Part shown: positions 7,336-16,281 of the stretch, in pieces | How positions within the stretch are numbered: the first letter of the stretch is position 1 | Layout: every line of letters starts with the position of its first letter | Assembly (NCBI RefSeq): GCF_014648395.1 | Contig: NZ_BMRA01000002.1 | Location: 654,150-718,149, forward strand | Length of the DNA stretch: 64,000 nucleotides | Reading direction: 5' to 3' | DNA from: Micromonospora fulviviridis | GTDB taxonomy: Bacteria > Actinomycetota > Actinomycetes > Mycobacteriales > Micromonosporaceae | Notes under the pieces: generated by a model | Database searches by the model: none | The model's input: the letters and a program-made list of their open reading frames with translations, nothing else | Told to the model about the DNA's origin: nothing | Translations under genes and position numbers: made by a program

Positions 7336-9936
7336 CTACGACCCGGCGCTGGATGAGTGGTTCACGATGGGCGAGTTCTGGCACCAGCCGGGGCAGACGA
7401 CGCTGCCCGACAGATGCTCCCCCACCCGGTAGCTGACCAGGTTCGGGTCGGCCCGCAGCTGCCGCTCGGTGAACTTGATCGTGTCCCAACCCTTCCGGGA
7501 GTAGAGCGTGGTCTGGTCGGCGTACCAGGGTGAGTTCGGGTTGGCCGACTGCGAGTAGGTGAGCAGCTGCCGGCCCGACGGCCCGCCCGGGCCCAGCTCG
7601 ACGGCCATGAGGTACGAGGTGCCGTGCCGCACCTTCGGGTAGCCGACGCCGGGCACCAGCATGTCGACGGCCATGTTGAACGCGCCCGGCTCCGGACGAC
7701 CGCCGTGGATCGGAATCCGCCGGCCGGCGCGCGGCTCGGTCTGAAGGTCGCCGAGGCGGGCATCGAGAGGGATGCCGACCAGGCGGCGGACGGCGTCGGC
7801 CAGCGCGGTGCGTACCTTCGGGTCGTCGACGGCGAGGCGGCGCGGGGTGGTGAGCGGGGCCGCCGGGTCGAAGCGGTCGGCGAAGCGCAGCCCGCCGGCC
7901 AGGGTGAACTCGCTGAACAGGTGCGCGCCGCGGCTGTCCAGGTCGACCCGCAGGTCCCAACCGCGCAGCGCCCTGCAGGCGGCGGTGAGGTCCGTCCTGG
8001 TCCCGTCCGACGCGGGGGCCACCGGGTGCGCGGTGCAGACCTTCACGAGGTCGTCGCGGACCAGCTCGCCGGCGTACGTCCGGTTGCCGAGGGTGACCGC
8101 CCACAGCCGGTCGACCGTGAAGCGGGTGCCCGGGAGCCCGTCGCTGCCGGCCAGCCGCTGCCGCACCTGGTCCACGCCGAGGCGGGTACGCAGACTGCGC
8201 TCGGTCCGTTCGTCGCCGATGACGCGCGGGAAGCCGGTCAGCGGTCGGGCCGGGTTGGCCAGCCAGTAGCTGTCGTTGGAGTTGGTGACATAGTCGCGGC
8301 GGACCAGCGTGGGCAGGTGCGCCGGGCCGAGGATGCCGGGCACCGCGGCGTCGGGATCCCGGCCGAGCGCGCAGCGGGACCGGGAGCCGTCGAGGACGGC
8401 CTGGCCGGTGGTGGCGTAGAGGTCGCGCCAGACGGGCGGGATGCAGGCGGCGGCGAGCCGGTCGGTGACCCGGGGCACGACCGAGTGGTCGGCGTAGAGG
8501 GCGGTGCCGGAGCGGTCCGCGGCGATCACGTTGACCCAGGGCAGGAACTGCCGCCGGTCCAACTCTTTGCGCAGCTCCCTGGTGGCTCTCGCGCGGCCCA
8601 TCGCGAGCCAGCCGTCGAGCGCGCGGAGGTTCGCGGCATTGGGGTCGGAGATCGCGTACGCGGTGTCGGCGGTCCAGTCGAAGACGCCGGGAACCAGCAC
8701 GACCGGGCCGAAGTGGGTGTCGTAGAGGATGCGGCGCTCGCCTGATCCGCTGATGGCGACCGTGCGGGCGGTCATCTTTCGGGATCGACCGTCGTAGAGG
8801 TAGCTGGTCGGGTCGCCGGGGACGAGGGTCAGCTTGTGCCAGACGAAGCGGCGGGCCGTGGAGACGGTGTGGCTCCAGGCCAGCTTGCCGTTGTGGCCGA
8901 TCTCGACGATCGGATCGCCCACCAGGGCCGCGCCCTCGACGTCGTAGCGGCCGGGCAACTTGAGGTGCATCCGGTAGAACCGCTCCGGGCCGTCCCACGG
9001 GAAATGGGGGTTGGCCAGCAGCATCCCGTTGCCGCTGGCCGTCGCGTCCCGGCCGAGGCCGTACGCGTTGCTGCCCAGCCCTGCCGGCGCGCCGTCGCGG
9101 GCCTTGACCACGGCGGCTGCTCTCGGTGCGGGCAGTTGGCCCGTGATCACCTTCGCGCTTCCGGTTGCCGATTCTGTCGCTGCGGGCGTCCCGCTGACCC
9201 GGGTTGACCGGGTGGACTGCGTGGTGCGGCTGGATTGCTCAGCGGTCCCCCGCCTCCCCGGAGTGGTCATGGCGGTTGAGGGCACGGCATCACCGGAGGC
9301 GCCAGCATCGGGCTGGGGGGTGCGCACAGCGGGTGGGGCGGCGGCGATGATGCCGTCGGCGAGGGCCACGGAGCCGGCACGGACCATGGTCGTCCAGTGA
9401 ACGCGCCAGACGTCCAGCTCGGTGATCGGACGCATCCAGGGCTTGCCAGCGCAGGCCGGGTCGGTGATGCCGGCCGGGCCGGTGCGGCGCAGGTAGGCGT
9501 TGTAGCCGGAGGCGAAGCCGCCGACCAGGTCGCGCACCTCCTGCGACGGCGCGTGGATGCCGTCGCGGGGGCCGGTGAGCAGACGCTCGACGGTCCTGTC
9601 GTCGATGGCCTTCTGGTGGAACAGGTCGCTGGTGACGTTGCTGCCGTCCTCGCCCGTCGGGCCGAACCAGCGGGTGCGCTGGCCGCGGACGGTCACCACG
9701 TTCTCGGCGATGAGGCAGATGTTGTCCTCGGCCTGGGCGTAGCCGACGCCGAAGCCGAGGCTGCCGAAGTCGCGAGCCGTGATGTGCGGTACGCCGTAGG
9801 AGGCGCGGCGGATGAGGGCTTCGTACCCGGCCTCTCGGGCGGCGGCGGGCCCGGTGGGAACGGTCAGGGTGACGGCGAGCAGGGCGAGGGCGGTGATCGC
9901 GGCGAGCCGGCGTCGCCACGGATGTGAATGGGGCAT
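7336..9936 (-). CDS. Secreted penicillin acylase family hydrolase (acyl-homoserine-lactone/aculeacin acylase type), copy 1
   Basis: This is an 866-aa Ntn-hydrolase precursor. Residues 1-33 are a Sec-type signal peptide ending AAA. The alpha part has RASYGVPHITARDFGSLGFG and YAQAEDNICLIAE. The beta subunit should start at the nucleophile Ser289 (GLG-SNAYGLG), followed by LLANPHFPWDG. These are marks of AHL/aculeacin acylases, which cleave amide-linked fatty acyl chains outside the cell. AGGAGGACTCTG precedes ATG 9936. Compared with its paralogue at 17151-19478 it has about 68 extra residues, rich in Thr/Ser/Ala, just before the autoprocessing site. It also has a 26-residue tail containing VVCPGWC. 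The substrate (quorum signal, lipopeptide or beta-lactam) is not determinable. Confidence 0.88.
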   Translation of the reverse strand: MPHSHPWRRRLAAITALALLAVTLTVPTGPAAAREAGYEALIRRASYGVPHITARDFGSLGFGVGYAQAEDNICLIAENVVTVRGQRTRWFGPTGEDGSNVTSDLFHQKAIDDRTVERLLTGPRDGIHAPSQEVRDLVGGFASGYNAYLRRTGPAGITDPACAGKPWMRPITELDVWRVHWTTMVRAGSVALADGIIAAAPPAVRTPQPDAGASGDAVPSTAMTTPGRRGTAEQSSRTTQSTRSTRVSGTPAATESATGSAKVITGQLPAPRAAAVVKARDGAPAGLGSNAYGLGRDATASGNGMLLANPHFPWDGPERFYRMHLKLPGRYDVEGAALVGDPIVEIGHNGKLAWSHTVSTARRFVWHKLTLVPGDPTSYLYDGRSRKMTARTVAISGSGERRILYDTHFGPVVLVPGVFDWTADTAYAISDPNAANLRALDGWLAMGRARATRELRKELDRRQFLPWVNVIAADRSGTALYADHSVVPRVTDRLAAACIPPVWRDLYATTGQAVLDGSRSRCALGRDPDAAVPGILGPAHLPTLVRRDYVTNSNDSYWLANPARPLTGFPRVIGDERTERSLRTRLGVDQVRQRLAGSDGLPGTRFTVDRLWAVTLGNRTYAGELVRDDLVKVCTAHPVAPASDGTRTDLTAACRALRGWDLRVDLDSRGAHLFSEFTLAGGLRFADRFDPAAPLTTPRRLAVDDPKVRTALADAVRRLVGIPLDARLGDLQTEPRAGRRIPIHGGRPEPGAFNMAVDMLVPGVGYPKVRHGTSYLMAVELGPGGPSGRQLLTYSQSANPNSPWYADQTTLYSRKGWDTIKFTERQLRADPNLVSYRVGEHLSGSVVCPGWCQNSPIVNHSSSAGS

Positions 9937-10017
9937 CAGAGTCCTCCTCGCCTGTCAACCGTCCAAATCGGCTTGAAGTTCACGATGCCTGTGTGATGCG
10001 AACATCGAGGGAAATTG

Positions 10018-10275
10018 CTATTTCGATCCGTTTTGGTGGCTTAGCGAGGAGTGCCAGGAGCGGAGGGCGTCTCTGATTCGCTGACCCTCATGGCACGCCT
10101 CGTCCCGCTTCTGCGTACGGCGTTGCAGCTCGAAGGCGAGCCGGTGCAGCAGCGACCGGATGACGGCGGTCTGATCGGTTCCGCGGCTCCGGGCGCATGA
10201 TGGGGCGCCAGGCCCGGCCGCCTGGCGCAAGCTGTCCCTGATCCACGCCGGCGATACGGCGAGCCTCGGCGCCAC
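10018..10275 (-). CDS. Small protein with helix-turn-helix-like segment (uncertain)
   Basis: This frame of 85 aa from GTG 10275 lies directly after the zinc-ribbon gene. The reading frame upstream of the GTG continues as GAPSEVAPRLAVSPAWIRDS, which looks like a small HTH (A..LAVSP.WIR). The C-terminal half is charged and helical. The frame is open right up to the stop of the preceding gene, so a non-canonical start with translational coupling, or a decayed gene, is possible. Nothing else occupies 9937-10304 except the acylase leader with an AGGAGG site. Real status is uncertain. Confidence 0.35.
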   Translation of the reverse strand: MAPRLAVSPAWIRDSLRQAAGPGAPSCARSRGTDQTAVIRSLLHRLAFELQRRTQKRDEACHEGQRIRDALRSWHSSLSHQNGSK

Positions 10276-10304
10276 CTCACTGGGCGCGCCGCGTTGGCCG
10301 TTTC

Positions 10305-10853
10305 TCAGCGCGAACGCTGGTCGGTCGACGGCTGGGCCACCAGCCGAGGTTCCACATCCTCCGGCAGCTCAGCACCGCAGAGCGCGCAGATGTAGTCGTC
10401 GTCGCGGACGAGGTTGCGCTCGCCGCAGTCAAGGCAGCGCCGGAAGACGACGGCCGCGGTGAAGCATTCCGGGTGACAGATACCGGCCTTGTCGAGGGCG
10501 CCCGCGACCGCCGTCCAGGAGGTGGGATCGGGGCAGTACCCGGTGGAGTGGTTGCTCACCTCGGTGACGACCCAGCCGCCCCGCTCGTCGGCGAAGGCGA
10601 TCTCCCCCGCTCCGAGGACCTCCCCACCACCGGCGCAGGCGACGTGCTCGCTGCGTCTCGGCGCGAGCCGCAACGTAGCGTCGAGGTCGATGACATAGGT
10701 GAACGGCTCGTCATGGTCGCGCGGATCCGCGGCCGCCAGGTAGGTGTCGAGATCGACCGGCGATCGGACGGGCCAGCCCTCGGGGACGTCGGCGGCCGAC
10801 GCCTGCACGTCCGCCGGGCCGACGTAGCGGTATCGACGCCCCACCCCTGCCAC
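10305..10853 (-). CDS. Uncharacterised zinc-ribbon protein, copy 1
   Basis: This is a 182-aa soluble protein of unknown function. The middle carries RLAPRRSEHVACAGGGEVLG and EVSNHSTGYCPDPTSW. The C-terminus has a CxxC pair (RRCLDCGERN) and a second (YICALCGAEL), forming a zinc ribbon. It is a close paralogue of 16485-17045, with near-identical DNA over the last 150 bases. The copy at 16485 has an ATG start, but the matching codon here is AGG, so this copy probably starts at GTG 10853, four codons further in. It is followed by the HTH-like small frame and then acylase copy 1. Confidence 0.7.
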   Translation of the reverse strand: MAGVGRRYRYVGPADVQASAADVPEGWPVRSPVDLDTYLAAADPRDHDEPFTYVIDLDATLRLAPRRSEHVACAGGGEVLGAGEIAFADERGGWVVTEVSNHSTGYCPDPTSWTAVAGALDKAGICHPECFTAAVVFRRCLDCGERNLVRDDDYICALCGAELPEDVEPRLVAQPSTDQRSR

Positions 10854-11015
10854 GGCACCGACCCTACGCCCGCGCGGCGGCCGCGGTGGACGATCACGCT
10901 GGTCCGGCCCGCTGGACCTGTCGCGGGCATCGGGTCGATCGTGGGAGTGCCTCATCGGAGTTGAGCGCGCCGGCTGGGCTGACAGCTCATGTCCGAAGTG
11001 GCTGGACAACGTGAG

Positions 11016-11040
11016 TATACCGAGTATCATACCCGGTATA
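11016..11040. promoter_or_regulatory. PadR operator palindrome
   Basis: TATACCGAGTA - TCA - TACCCGGTATA: 10 of 11 positions pair around a 3-nt centre, 20 bp before the PadR start codon. It is AT-rich in otherwise GC-rich DNA and overlaps a likely -10 region, as expected for an autorepressor site. Confidence 0.72.
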
Positions 11041-11060
11041 ATCACGCTGGATGGTGGACC

Positions 11061-11669
11061 ATGAGCATCCGACATGCCTTGCTGGCGCTGCTGACCGAGG
11101 GAGCCAAGTACGGCCTGCAACTCCGGCAGGAGTTCGAGGCCCGCACGGGTGAGGTGTGGCCGCTCAACGTCGGCCAGGTCTACACGACGCTGCAACGCCT
11201 CGAACGCGAAGGGCTCGTCGAGTCGGACGAGCGCGACGGCGCGCAGCGACGGTTCCGGATCACCGCCGGCGGCGAGCGGGAACTGGACACGTGGTTGCGG
11301 ACCCCACCCGACGCCACGGCGCCACCGCGCGACGAACTGGTCATCAAGGTGCAGGTGGCGGTACGCATGCCCGGCGTCGACGTACGGGAGATCCTCCAGG
11401 TCCACCGCCGGCGCCTGGTCGAGGAGATGCAGCGGTACACCCACCTCAAGGCCGAGGCGGACCCCGAGGACATCGCGCTCGGCCTCGTCGTCGACGCGGA
11501 GCTGTTCCGGCTCGAGTCGGTCGTCCGCTGGCTCGACGCGGCCGACGCCCGACTGCGCCGCCTACCGGCCACGCCCACCGCCGGCGCGGCGCCGAGCGAC
11601 CGCGCCAAGCCGGCCGCAGCCGACGAACCGGCCCAGCCCGCGCCGGCACGCGAGGAGGCCCGTCGATGA
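11061..11669 (+). CDS. PadR-family transcriptional regulator
   Basis: This 202-aa protein starts MSIRHALLALLTEGAKYGL and continues with GQVYTTLQRLEREGLVE, the PadR winged helix. The dimerising helical C-terminal half (residues about 100-170) is followed by a Pro/Ala-rich tail. It is the first gene of a three-gene operon and overlaps the ABC ATPase start by 4 bp. PadR proteins usually repress a linked drug exporter until a ligand binds, and that arrangement is exactly what is seen here. The palindrome at 11016-11040 is the likely operator. Confidence 0.9.
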   Translation: MSIRHALLALLTEGAKYGLQLRQEFEARTGEVWPLNVGQVYTTLQRLEREGLVESDERDGAQRRFRITAGGERELDTWLRTPPDATAPPRDELVIKVQVAVRMPGVDVREILQVHRRRLVEEMQRYTHLKAEADPEDIALGLVVDAELFRLESVVRWLDAADARLRRLPATPTAGAAPSDRAKPAAADEPAQPAPAREEARR

Positions 11670-12391
11670 GCGCGGTGCTGAGCATGCGCCAGGTGTCCAA
11701 GGTGTACGGCGCGGGCCACGCCGCCGTATCCGCGTTGCGGCAGGTGGACCTCACCGTCGACGCCGGTGAGCTGGTGGCGATCATGGGGACGAGCGGCTCC
11801 GGGAAGAGCACCCTGTTGACGATCGCCGGCAGCCTCGAGGAGCCGACCGACGGTGCGGTGCTGGTCTGTGGTGACGACGTGTCGACCATGTCCGCCGACG
11901 CGCGGGCGAGGCTGCGCCGCCGGTCCATCGGCTTCGTCTTCCAGGACCTGAATCTGCTCGCCGGGCTCTCCGCCGTCGAGAACGTGGCGCTGCCGCTGGA
12001 ACTCGACGGCGTCGGCGCGCGGGCCGCCCGGGCCGCCGGCCTGCGCGTACTCGAGGAACTGGGGCTGGCCGAGCGGGCCACGCGCTTCCCCGACGACCTG
12101 TCCGGCGGCGAACGCCAGCGGGTCGCGATCGCCCGCGCGGTGGTCGGCGACCGGCGCCTGCTGCTCGCCGACGAGCCCACCGGCGCGCTGGACTCGACCA
12201 ACGGCGAGGCGGTCATGCGGATGCTGCGCGCGGCCTGCAAGCGCGGGATCGCCGGGGTGATGGTGACCCACGACGCGCAGCTCGCGTCCTGGGCCGACCG
12301 GGTGGTGTTCCTCCGGGACGGCCGGGTGGTCGACCAGACCGCGCCGACGGTCGGCCCGGACACGCTGCTCGCCGGGGACGTGGCCCCGTGA
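11666..12391 (+). CDS. ABC transporter ATP-binding protein (MacB/LolD type)
   Basis: This 241-aa ATPase has Walker A GTSGSGKST (about residues 41-49), the Q-loop in FVFQDLNLL, signature LSGGERQRV and Walker B LLLADEPTGALD. The protein is of the FtsE/LolD/MacB class that powers FtsX-type permeases. Its ATG overlaps the PadR stop, and its stop overlaps the permease GTG, so the three proteins are translationally coupled. It acts at the inner face of the membrane with the next gene product. Confidence 0.93.
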   Translation: MSAVLSMRQVSKVYGAGHAAVSALRQVDLTVDAGELVAIMGTSGSGKSTLLTIAGSLEEPTDGAVLVCGDDVSTMSADARARLRRRSIGFVFQDLNLLAGLSAVENVALPLELDGVGARAARAAGLRVLEELGLAERATRFPDDLSGGERQRVAIARAVVGDRRLLLADEPTGALDSTNGEAVMRMLRAACKRGIAGVMVTHDAQLASWADRVVFLRDGRVVDQTAPTVGPDTLLAGDVAP

Positions 12392-14862
12392 CGGCGACCA
12401 CGGCCACCCCGCCGGCCACCGACCGGCCGACGCCCCGCCGCGCCCCGGGCGGCGGCCTGCCGGCCCGCCGGGCCGTGATCCGGTGGGCGGTACGGCTGTT
12501 CCGCCGCGAGTGGCGCCAACAGGTACTCACCCTCGCGCTGCTCACGGTCGCGGTCACGGGTGCCACGTTCGCCGTCTCGGCGACCTACAACATGGCCTCC
12601 TCCAGCGACGCCACGTTCGGGCGCGCCGACCACCTCCTGCAGCTCGACGGCGGCGACCCGGCCGCCCTGGACTCCCGGCTCGCCGCCGCGCGGCAGTGGT
12701 TCGGCACGATCGAGGCGATCGGTCACCGCTACGTGTCGGTGCCGGGCCTGTTCGACCCGATCGACGTCCGGGCGCAGGACCCCGCGGGTGCGTACGGGCC
12801 ACCGATGCTGGCGGTGCGGCAGGGGCGGTACCCGGCCGGCACGGGCGAGGTCGCGCTCACCGACGCGGTGGCGCGCACCCTGCGGACCGGACTCGGCAAG
12901 CGGGTCAGCCTCGACGGCCACGACCGGCTGGTCGTCGGGATGGTGGAGAACCCCAGGGACCTGACCGACGAGTTCGCCCTGGTGGACGCGGCGCACGCCG
13001 ACCCGCCGAAGACCGTCACCGTCCTCGTCGCCGGGGGCCGGGCTGACCTGGAGGCGTTCCGCGCGACCATCGACGGTCCCCTCGTACGCGAGTCGCGGCC
13101 CGGCACGAGCCGTACCGTGATCGCCGCCACCACCCTGGCGCTGGCCACCGTCGGCCTGCTGCTGGTGTCGCTCGTCGCCGCGGCCGGGTTCATCGTGGTG
13201 GCGCAACGCCGGCTGCGGCAACTCGGCATGCTCGCCGCGATGGGCGCCACCCGACGGCACCTGCGGCTGGTGATGCTCGCCAACGGCACCGTCGTCGGGG
13301 CGGTCGCGGCGGTGCTCGGCACCGCCGTCGGCGTCGCCGCCTGGCTGCTCGTCGCCGAGCGGGTGGAGACCGCCGCCGGGCACCGCATCGACCGGTTCGA
13401 CCTGCCCTGGGCGACGATCGGCGCGGGGATGGTGCTGGCCGTGGCGACCGCCACCGCCGCCGCGTGGTGGCCGGCGCGGGCCATCGCGCGTACCCCGATC
13501 ATGAGCGCATTGTCGGCGCGGCCGCCACGGCCCCGACCGGCCCGGCGCACCGCGGTGGTCGCCGTGGTCCTGCTCGCCACCGGTGTCACCTGCCTGCTGC
13601 TCTCCGGCGGGACCAGACCGGTGCTGATCTCCGCCGGCACACTCGCCACGGCCGCCGGTGTGCTCTTCGTCGGGCCGGCGGCGATCCGGTCGCTGGCCGC
13701 GGCGCGCGGCGGGATGCCGGTGGCCGTCCGGCTGGCGTTGACCGACCTGGTCCGCTACCAGGCCCGGGCCGGCGCGGCGCTCGCCGCGATCAGCCTGGCC
13801 CTGGGGATCTCGGTGGCGGTCGTCGCCGGCTCCGCCGCCGCCGACTACCAGGCCAAGCAGGCTGCCGGTCTGGGCAATCTGGCCGAGGGCCAGCTCCTGA
13901 TCCGCATCGGCCGACCCAGCCCGGTGATCCCGGTACGCACCCCGGAGCAGATGGCCGGCCTGCAGGCCCAGGTCGACACGATGGCCGGCAACCTCGGCAC
14001 GCCCACCGTGACCCCGCTCGACATGGCGGTGGTCGCCTCCTACACCGACCCGGGCGAGCCCGGAGGCCAGCCCGGCCATCCCGCCGTCGAGATCGGCACG
14101 CCGGTTGCCGACCGCCAGCACATGACGACGTACCCCCTCTACGTCGCCACCCCGGAGCTGCTGCGGCTCTACCGGCTGGACAGTGCGGCGGTCGCGGCCG
14201 ACACCGAGGTGCTCACCGTCCGCACCGGCGCACTCGAGCTGGTGAACATCCCCGAACGCCGCGTGTACCCGAAGACCCAGGCGCTCCCGGGCGCCCGCTA
14301 CTCCTCGATGCCGAACTCGATGGTCACCGCGAGCATGATGTCCCGCCACGGCTGGCAGCCCACGCGGGTCGGCTGGCTCATCGAGGCGAACCACCCGCTC
14401 ACCGAGCACGAGCTGACCACGGCACAGAACCTCGCCGCGAGCGCCGGCTTCACCATCGAGTCCCGCCACGAGCGGGCCTCGCTCGGGTCACTAAGGACCG
14501 GGTCGGTCGCCGCCGGGGCGCTGCTCGCCCTCGGCATCCTGGCCATGAGCGTCGGCCTCATCCGCGGCGAGGCGGCCGGCGACCTGCGCACCCTGACCGC
14601 GACCGGCGCACCGAGGCGGGTCCGACGCACCCTGACCGCCACGACCGCCGGGGCGCTCGCGCTGCTCGGCGCCCTCCTCGGCGTCGTTGGCGCCTATGCC
14701 GGGTTGGCCAGCGTGCTGCACCGCGACCTCGACGCGCTCACCGACGTGCCGGTCGCGCACCTGGCGGCGACGACTCTCGGGCTGCCGGTGCTCGCCGCGG
14801 TCGCCGGCTGGGTGCTCGCCGGCCGCGAACCACCATGGCTGGGCCGCCGCAGGCTGGACTGA
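12388..14862 (+). CDS. FtsX-family ABC transporter permease
   Basis: This 824-aa membrane protein starts at GTG 12388 inside the ATPase stop. It has an N-terminal anchor near residue 45, an extracytoplasmic region, a first FtsX domain (about 242-365, with LRQLGMLAAMGATRRHLRL) and a central group of helices. A second extracytoplasmic region and a C-terminal FtsX domain (about 705-815, DLRTLTATGAPRRVRR) follow. This duplicated layout is normal for actinobacterial mechanotransmission or efflux permeases. The partner is the ATPase just upstream; regulation is by PadR. The substrate, probably an antibiotic or envelope lipid, is unknown. Confidence 0.9.
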   Translation: MTATTATPPATDRPTPRRAPGGGLPARRAVIRWAVRLFRREWRQQVLTLALLTVAVTGATFAVSATYNMASSSDATFGRADHLLQLDGGDPAALDSRLAAARQWFGTIEAIGHRYVSVPGLFDPIDVRAQDPAGAYGPPMLAVRQGRYPAGTGEVALTDAVARTLRTGLGKRVSLDGHDRLVVGMVENPRDLTDEFALVDAAHADPPKTVTVLVAGGRADLEAFRATIDGPLVRESRPGTSRTVIAATTLALATVGLLLVSLVAAAGFIVVAQRRLRQLGMLAAMGATRRHLRLVMLANGTVVGAVAAVLGTAVGVAAWLLVAERVETAAGHRIDRFDLPWATIGAGMVLAVATATAAAWWPARAIARTPIMSALSARPPRPRPARRTAVVAVVLLATGVTCLLLSGGTRPVLISAGTLATAAGVLFVGPAAIRSLAAARGGMPVAVRLALTDLVRYQARAGAALAAISLALGISVAVVAGSAAADYQAKQAAGLGNLAEGQLLIRIGRPSPVIPVRTPEQMAGLQAQVDTMAGNLGTPTVTPLDMAVVASYTDPGEPGGQPGHPAVEIGTPVADRQHMTTYPLYVATPELLRLYRLDSAAVAADTEVLTVRTGALELVNIPERRVYPKTQALPGARYSSMPNSMVTASMMSRHGWQPTRVGWLIEANHPLTEHELTTAQNLAASAGFTIESRHERASLGSLRTGSVAAGALLALGILAMSVGLIRGEAAGDLRTLTATGAPRRVRRTLTATTAGALALLGALLGVVGAYAGLASVLHRDLDALTDVPVAHLAATTLGLPVLAAVAGWVLAGREPPWLGRRRLD

Positions 14863-14888
14863 CTGCCCGAATTCGGGTGCTGGGCCCG

Positions 14889-15752
14889 TCAGTCGATGGT
14901 GTTGAGCTCGGTCAGGGCCTCGTCGGGGAGGGTCAGCGCGGCGGCGGCGACGTTCTCGCGCAGGTGCGCGACGGATGAGGTGCCGGGAATGAGCAGGATG
15001 TTCGGGGACCGGTGCAGCAGCCAGGCCAGCGCGACTGCCAGCGGGGTGGCCTCCAGGCGGGCGGCGACGGCGTGCAGTTCCTCGGACTGCAGCGGGGAGA
15101 AGCCGCCGAGCGGGAAGTAGGGAACGTAGGCGATGCCCTGCGCGGCGAGGGAGTCGATCAGGTCGTCGTCGTCGCGGTTGGCGATGTTGTAGAAGTTCTG
15201 CACGCACACCACCGACGCGATGGACTGCGCCTCGGCGACCTGCTCGGCGTTGACGGTGCTGAGCCCAAGATGCTTGATCAGCCCCTGCTGTTGCAGCTCC
15301 GCAAGGACCGTGAACGGCTCCTCGATCGAGCCGGGCGTGGGCCGGTCGAACCCGCCGACGCGCAGGTTGACGACATCGATCACGTCGAGGCCGAGGCGGC
15401 GCAGGTTGTCGTGTACGGCCTGGCGTAGCTGCTCCGGAGCGAGGGCCGGCGGCCAGTTGCCCTCGGCGTCGCGCAGCGCCCCGACCTTGGTGACGATGTG
15501 CAGGCCATCCGGATACGGGTGCAGGGCCTCCCGGATGATCTCGTTGGTGACGTACGGGCCGTAGTAGTCGGACGTGTCGATGTGGTTGATCCCCAGGTCG
15601 ACGGCCTCCCGCAGCACGGCCACGGCAGCGGCACGGTCGGCCGGTGGGCCGAAGACGTGCGGGCCGGCCAGCTGCATCGCGCCGTACCCCATCCGGGTGA
15701 CCGTCAGATCCCCCATGCGGAACGTGCCGCCGGGCAGGCTGGTCGACGTCAT
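14889..15752 (-). CDS. Aldo/keto reductase (YdbC-like)
   Basis: This 287-aa TIM-barrel oxidoreductase includes the catalytic Asp-Tyr region INHIDTSDYYGP and the Lys in HIVTKVGAL. The usual catalytic His site reads VVNLRVGG, as in the YdbC-like branch, where Arg stands there. The C-terminal NADPH site is IPGTSSVAHLRENVAAA. ATG 15752 was chosen because the conserved GGTFRMGDLTVTRMGYGAM follows closely. It is convergent with the FtsX permease gene. The physiological carbonyl substrate is unknown. Confidence 0.9.
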   Translation of the reverse strand: MTSTSLPGGTFRMGDLTVTRMGYGAMQLAGPHVFGPPADRAAAVAVLREAVDLGINHIDTSDYYGPYVTNEIIREALHPYPDGLHIVTKVGALRDAEGNWPPALAPEQLRQAVHDNLRRLGLDVIDVVNLRVGGFDRPTPGSIEEPFTVLAELQQQGLIKHLGLSTVNAEQVAEAQSIASVVCVQNFYNIANRDDDDLIDSLAAQGIAYVPYFPLGGFSPLQSEELHAVAARLEATPLAVALAWLLHRSPNILLIPGTSSVAHLRENVAAAALTLPDEALTELNTID

Positions 15753-15925
15753 GCGGCTTCCTCTCCCTGTGGTGACAAACCCGCGGGTTTCCCGCGGGCC
15801 CGGCCACCAAACCCCGGCGGCACAGACGGCGAGGCGCGTTCTCGTCGACCACGTTGTCCTGGTTCGCGGTGGCCACGATGGGCACTGAAGGTATGACGAT
15901 TTTCGTGGCAAGCAGAAGGGAGCCT

Positions 15926-16261
15926 GTGGTGGCGAGATTCGTGACGATCGGATATGGGGACCGGGAGGGCTACGACAGTACCGAGGCTGCGGTACTCGAC
16001 GAGGCGCACGCCCATGACATGCGCCTGCGCGAGGCCGGGACCGTGATGGGTATTGCCGACTCTCCCGTACAGGTGCGGAACCTCAACGGCGCCGGCATGA
16101 CCGTGCAGAGCGGCTCGTTCCTGTCCTCCGCGCTGCCGGTGGCCGGATTCGCGATCATCGAGGCGGAGACGCTGGAGGAAGCCACTCAGATCGCGTCGAG
16201 GACGCCATGCGCCGTCGCGCAGGGAGTCGTCGAGGTTTGGCCGTTGCTGGAGGCACCGTAA
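15926..16261 (+). CDS. YCII-related (YciI family) protein
   Basis: This 111-aa protein starts at GTG 15926, behind GAAGGGAG. It has the ferredoxin-like YCII layout: an N-terminal strand VARFVTIGYGD, His/Asp in the EAHAHDMRLREAG helix, then SGSFLSSALPVAGFAIIEAE and a last strand ending VEVWPLLEAP. An ATG at 15893 is an alternative start with 11 more residues. YCII proteins are small enzymes or enzyme-like proteins with a conserved His-Asp pair; the role here is unknown. A VOC protein remnant follows immediately. Confidence 0.78.
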   Translation: MVARFVTIGYGDREGYDSTEAAVLDEAHAHDMRLREAGTVMGIADSPVQVRNLNGAGMTVQSGSFLSSALPVAGFAIIEAETLEEATQIASRTPCAVAQGVVEVWPLLEAP

Positions 16262-16281
16262 GGCCGAGGTGGTGGTGGCCG

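Noticed and set aside
11446..14469. A 1007-codon open frame antisense to the PadR-ABC-FtsX operon, and similar long antisense frames at 1177-2862, 2978-5086 and 20262-21740
   Set aside because: In very GC-rich DNA the frames opposite real genes stay open. These translations are Arg/Gly/Pro-rich, show no family motif and overlap genes with clear motifs.
14866..14877. CCCGAATTCGGG between the FtsX and AKR genes as terminator
   Set aside because: It is a palindrome without a loop; the stem would be too short for a convincing terminator.
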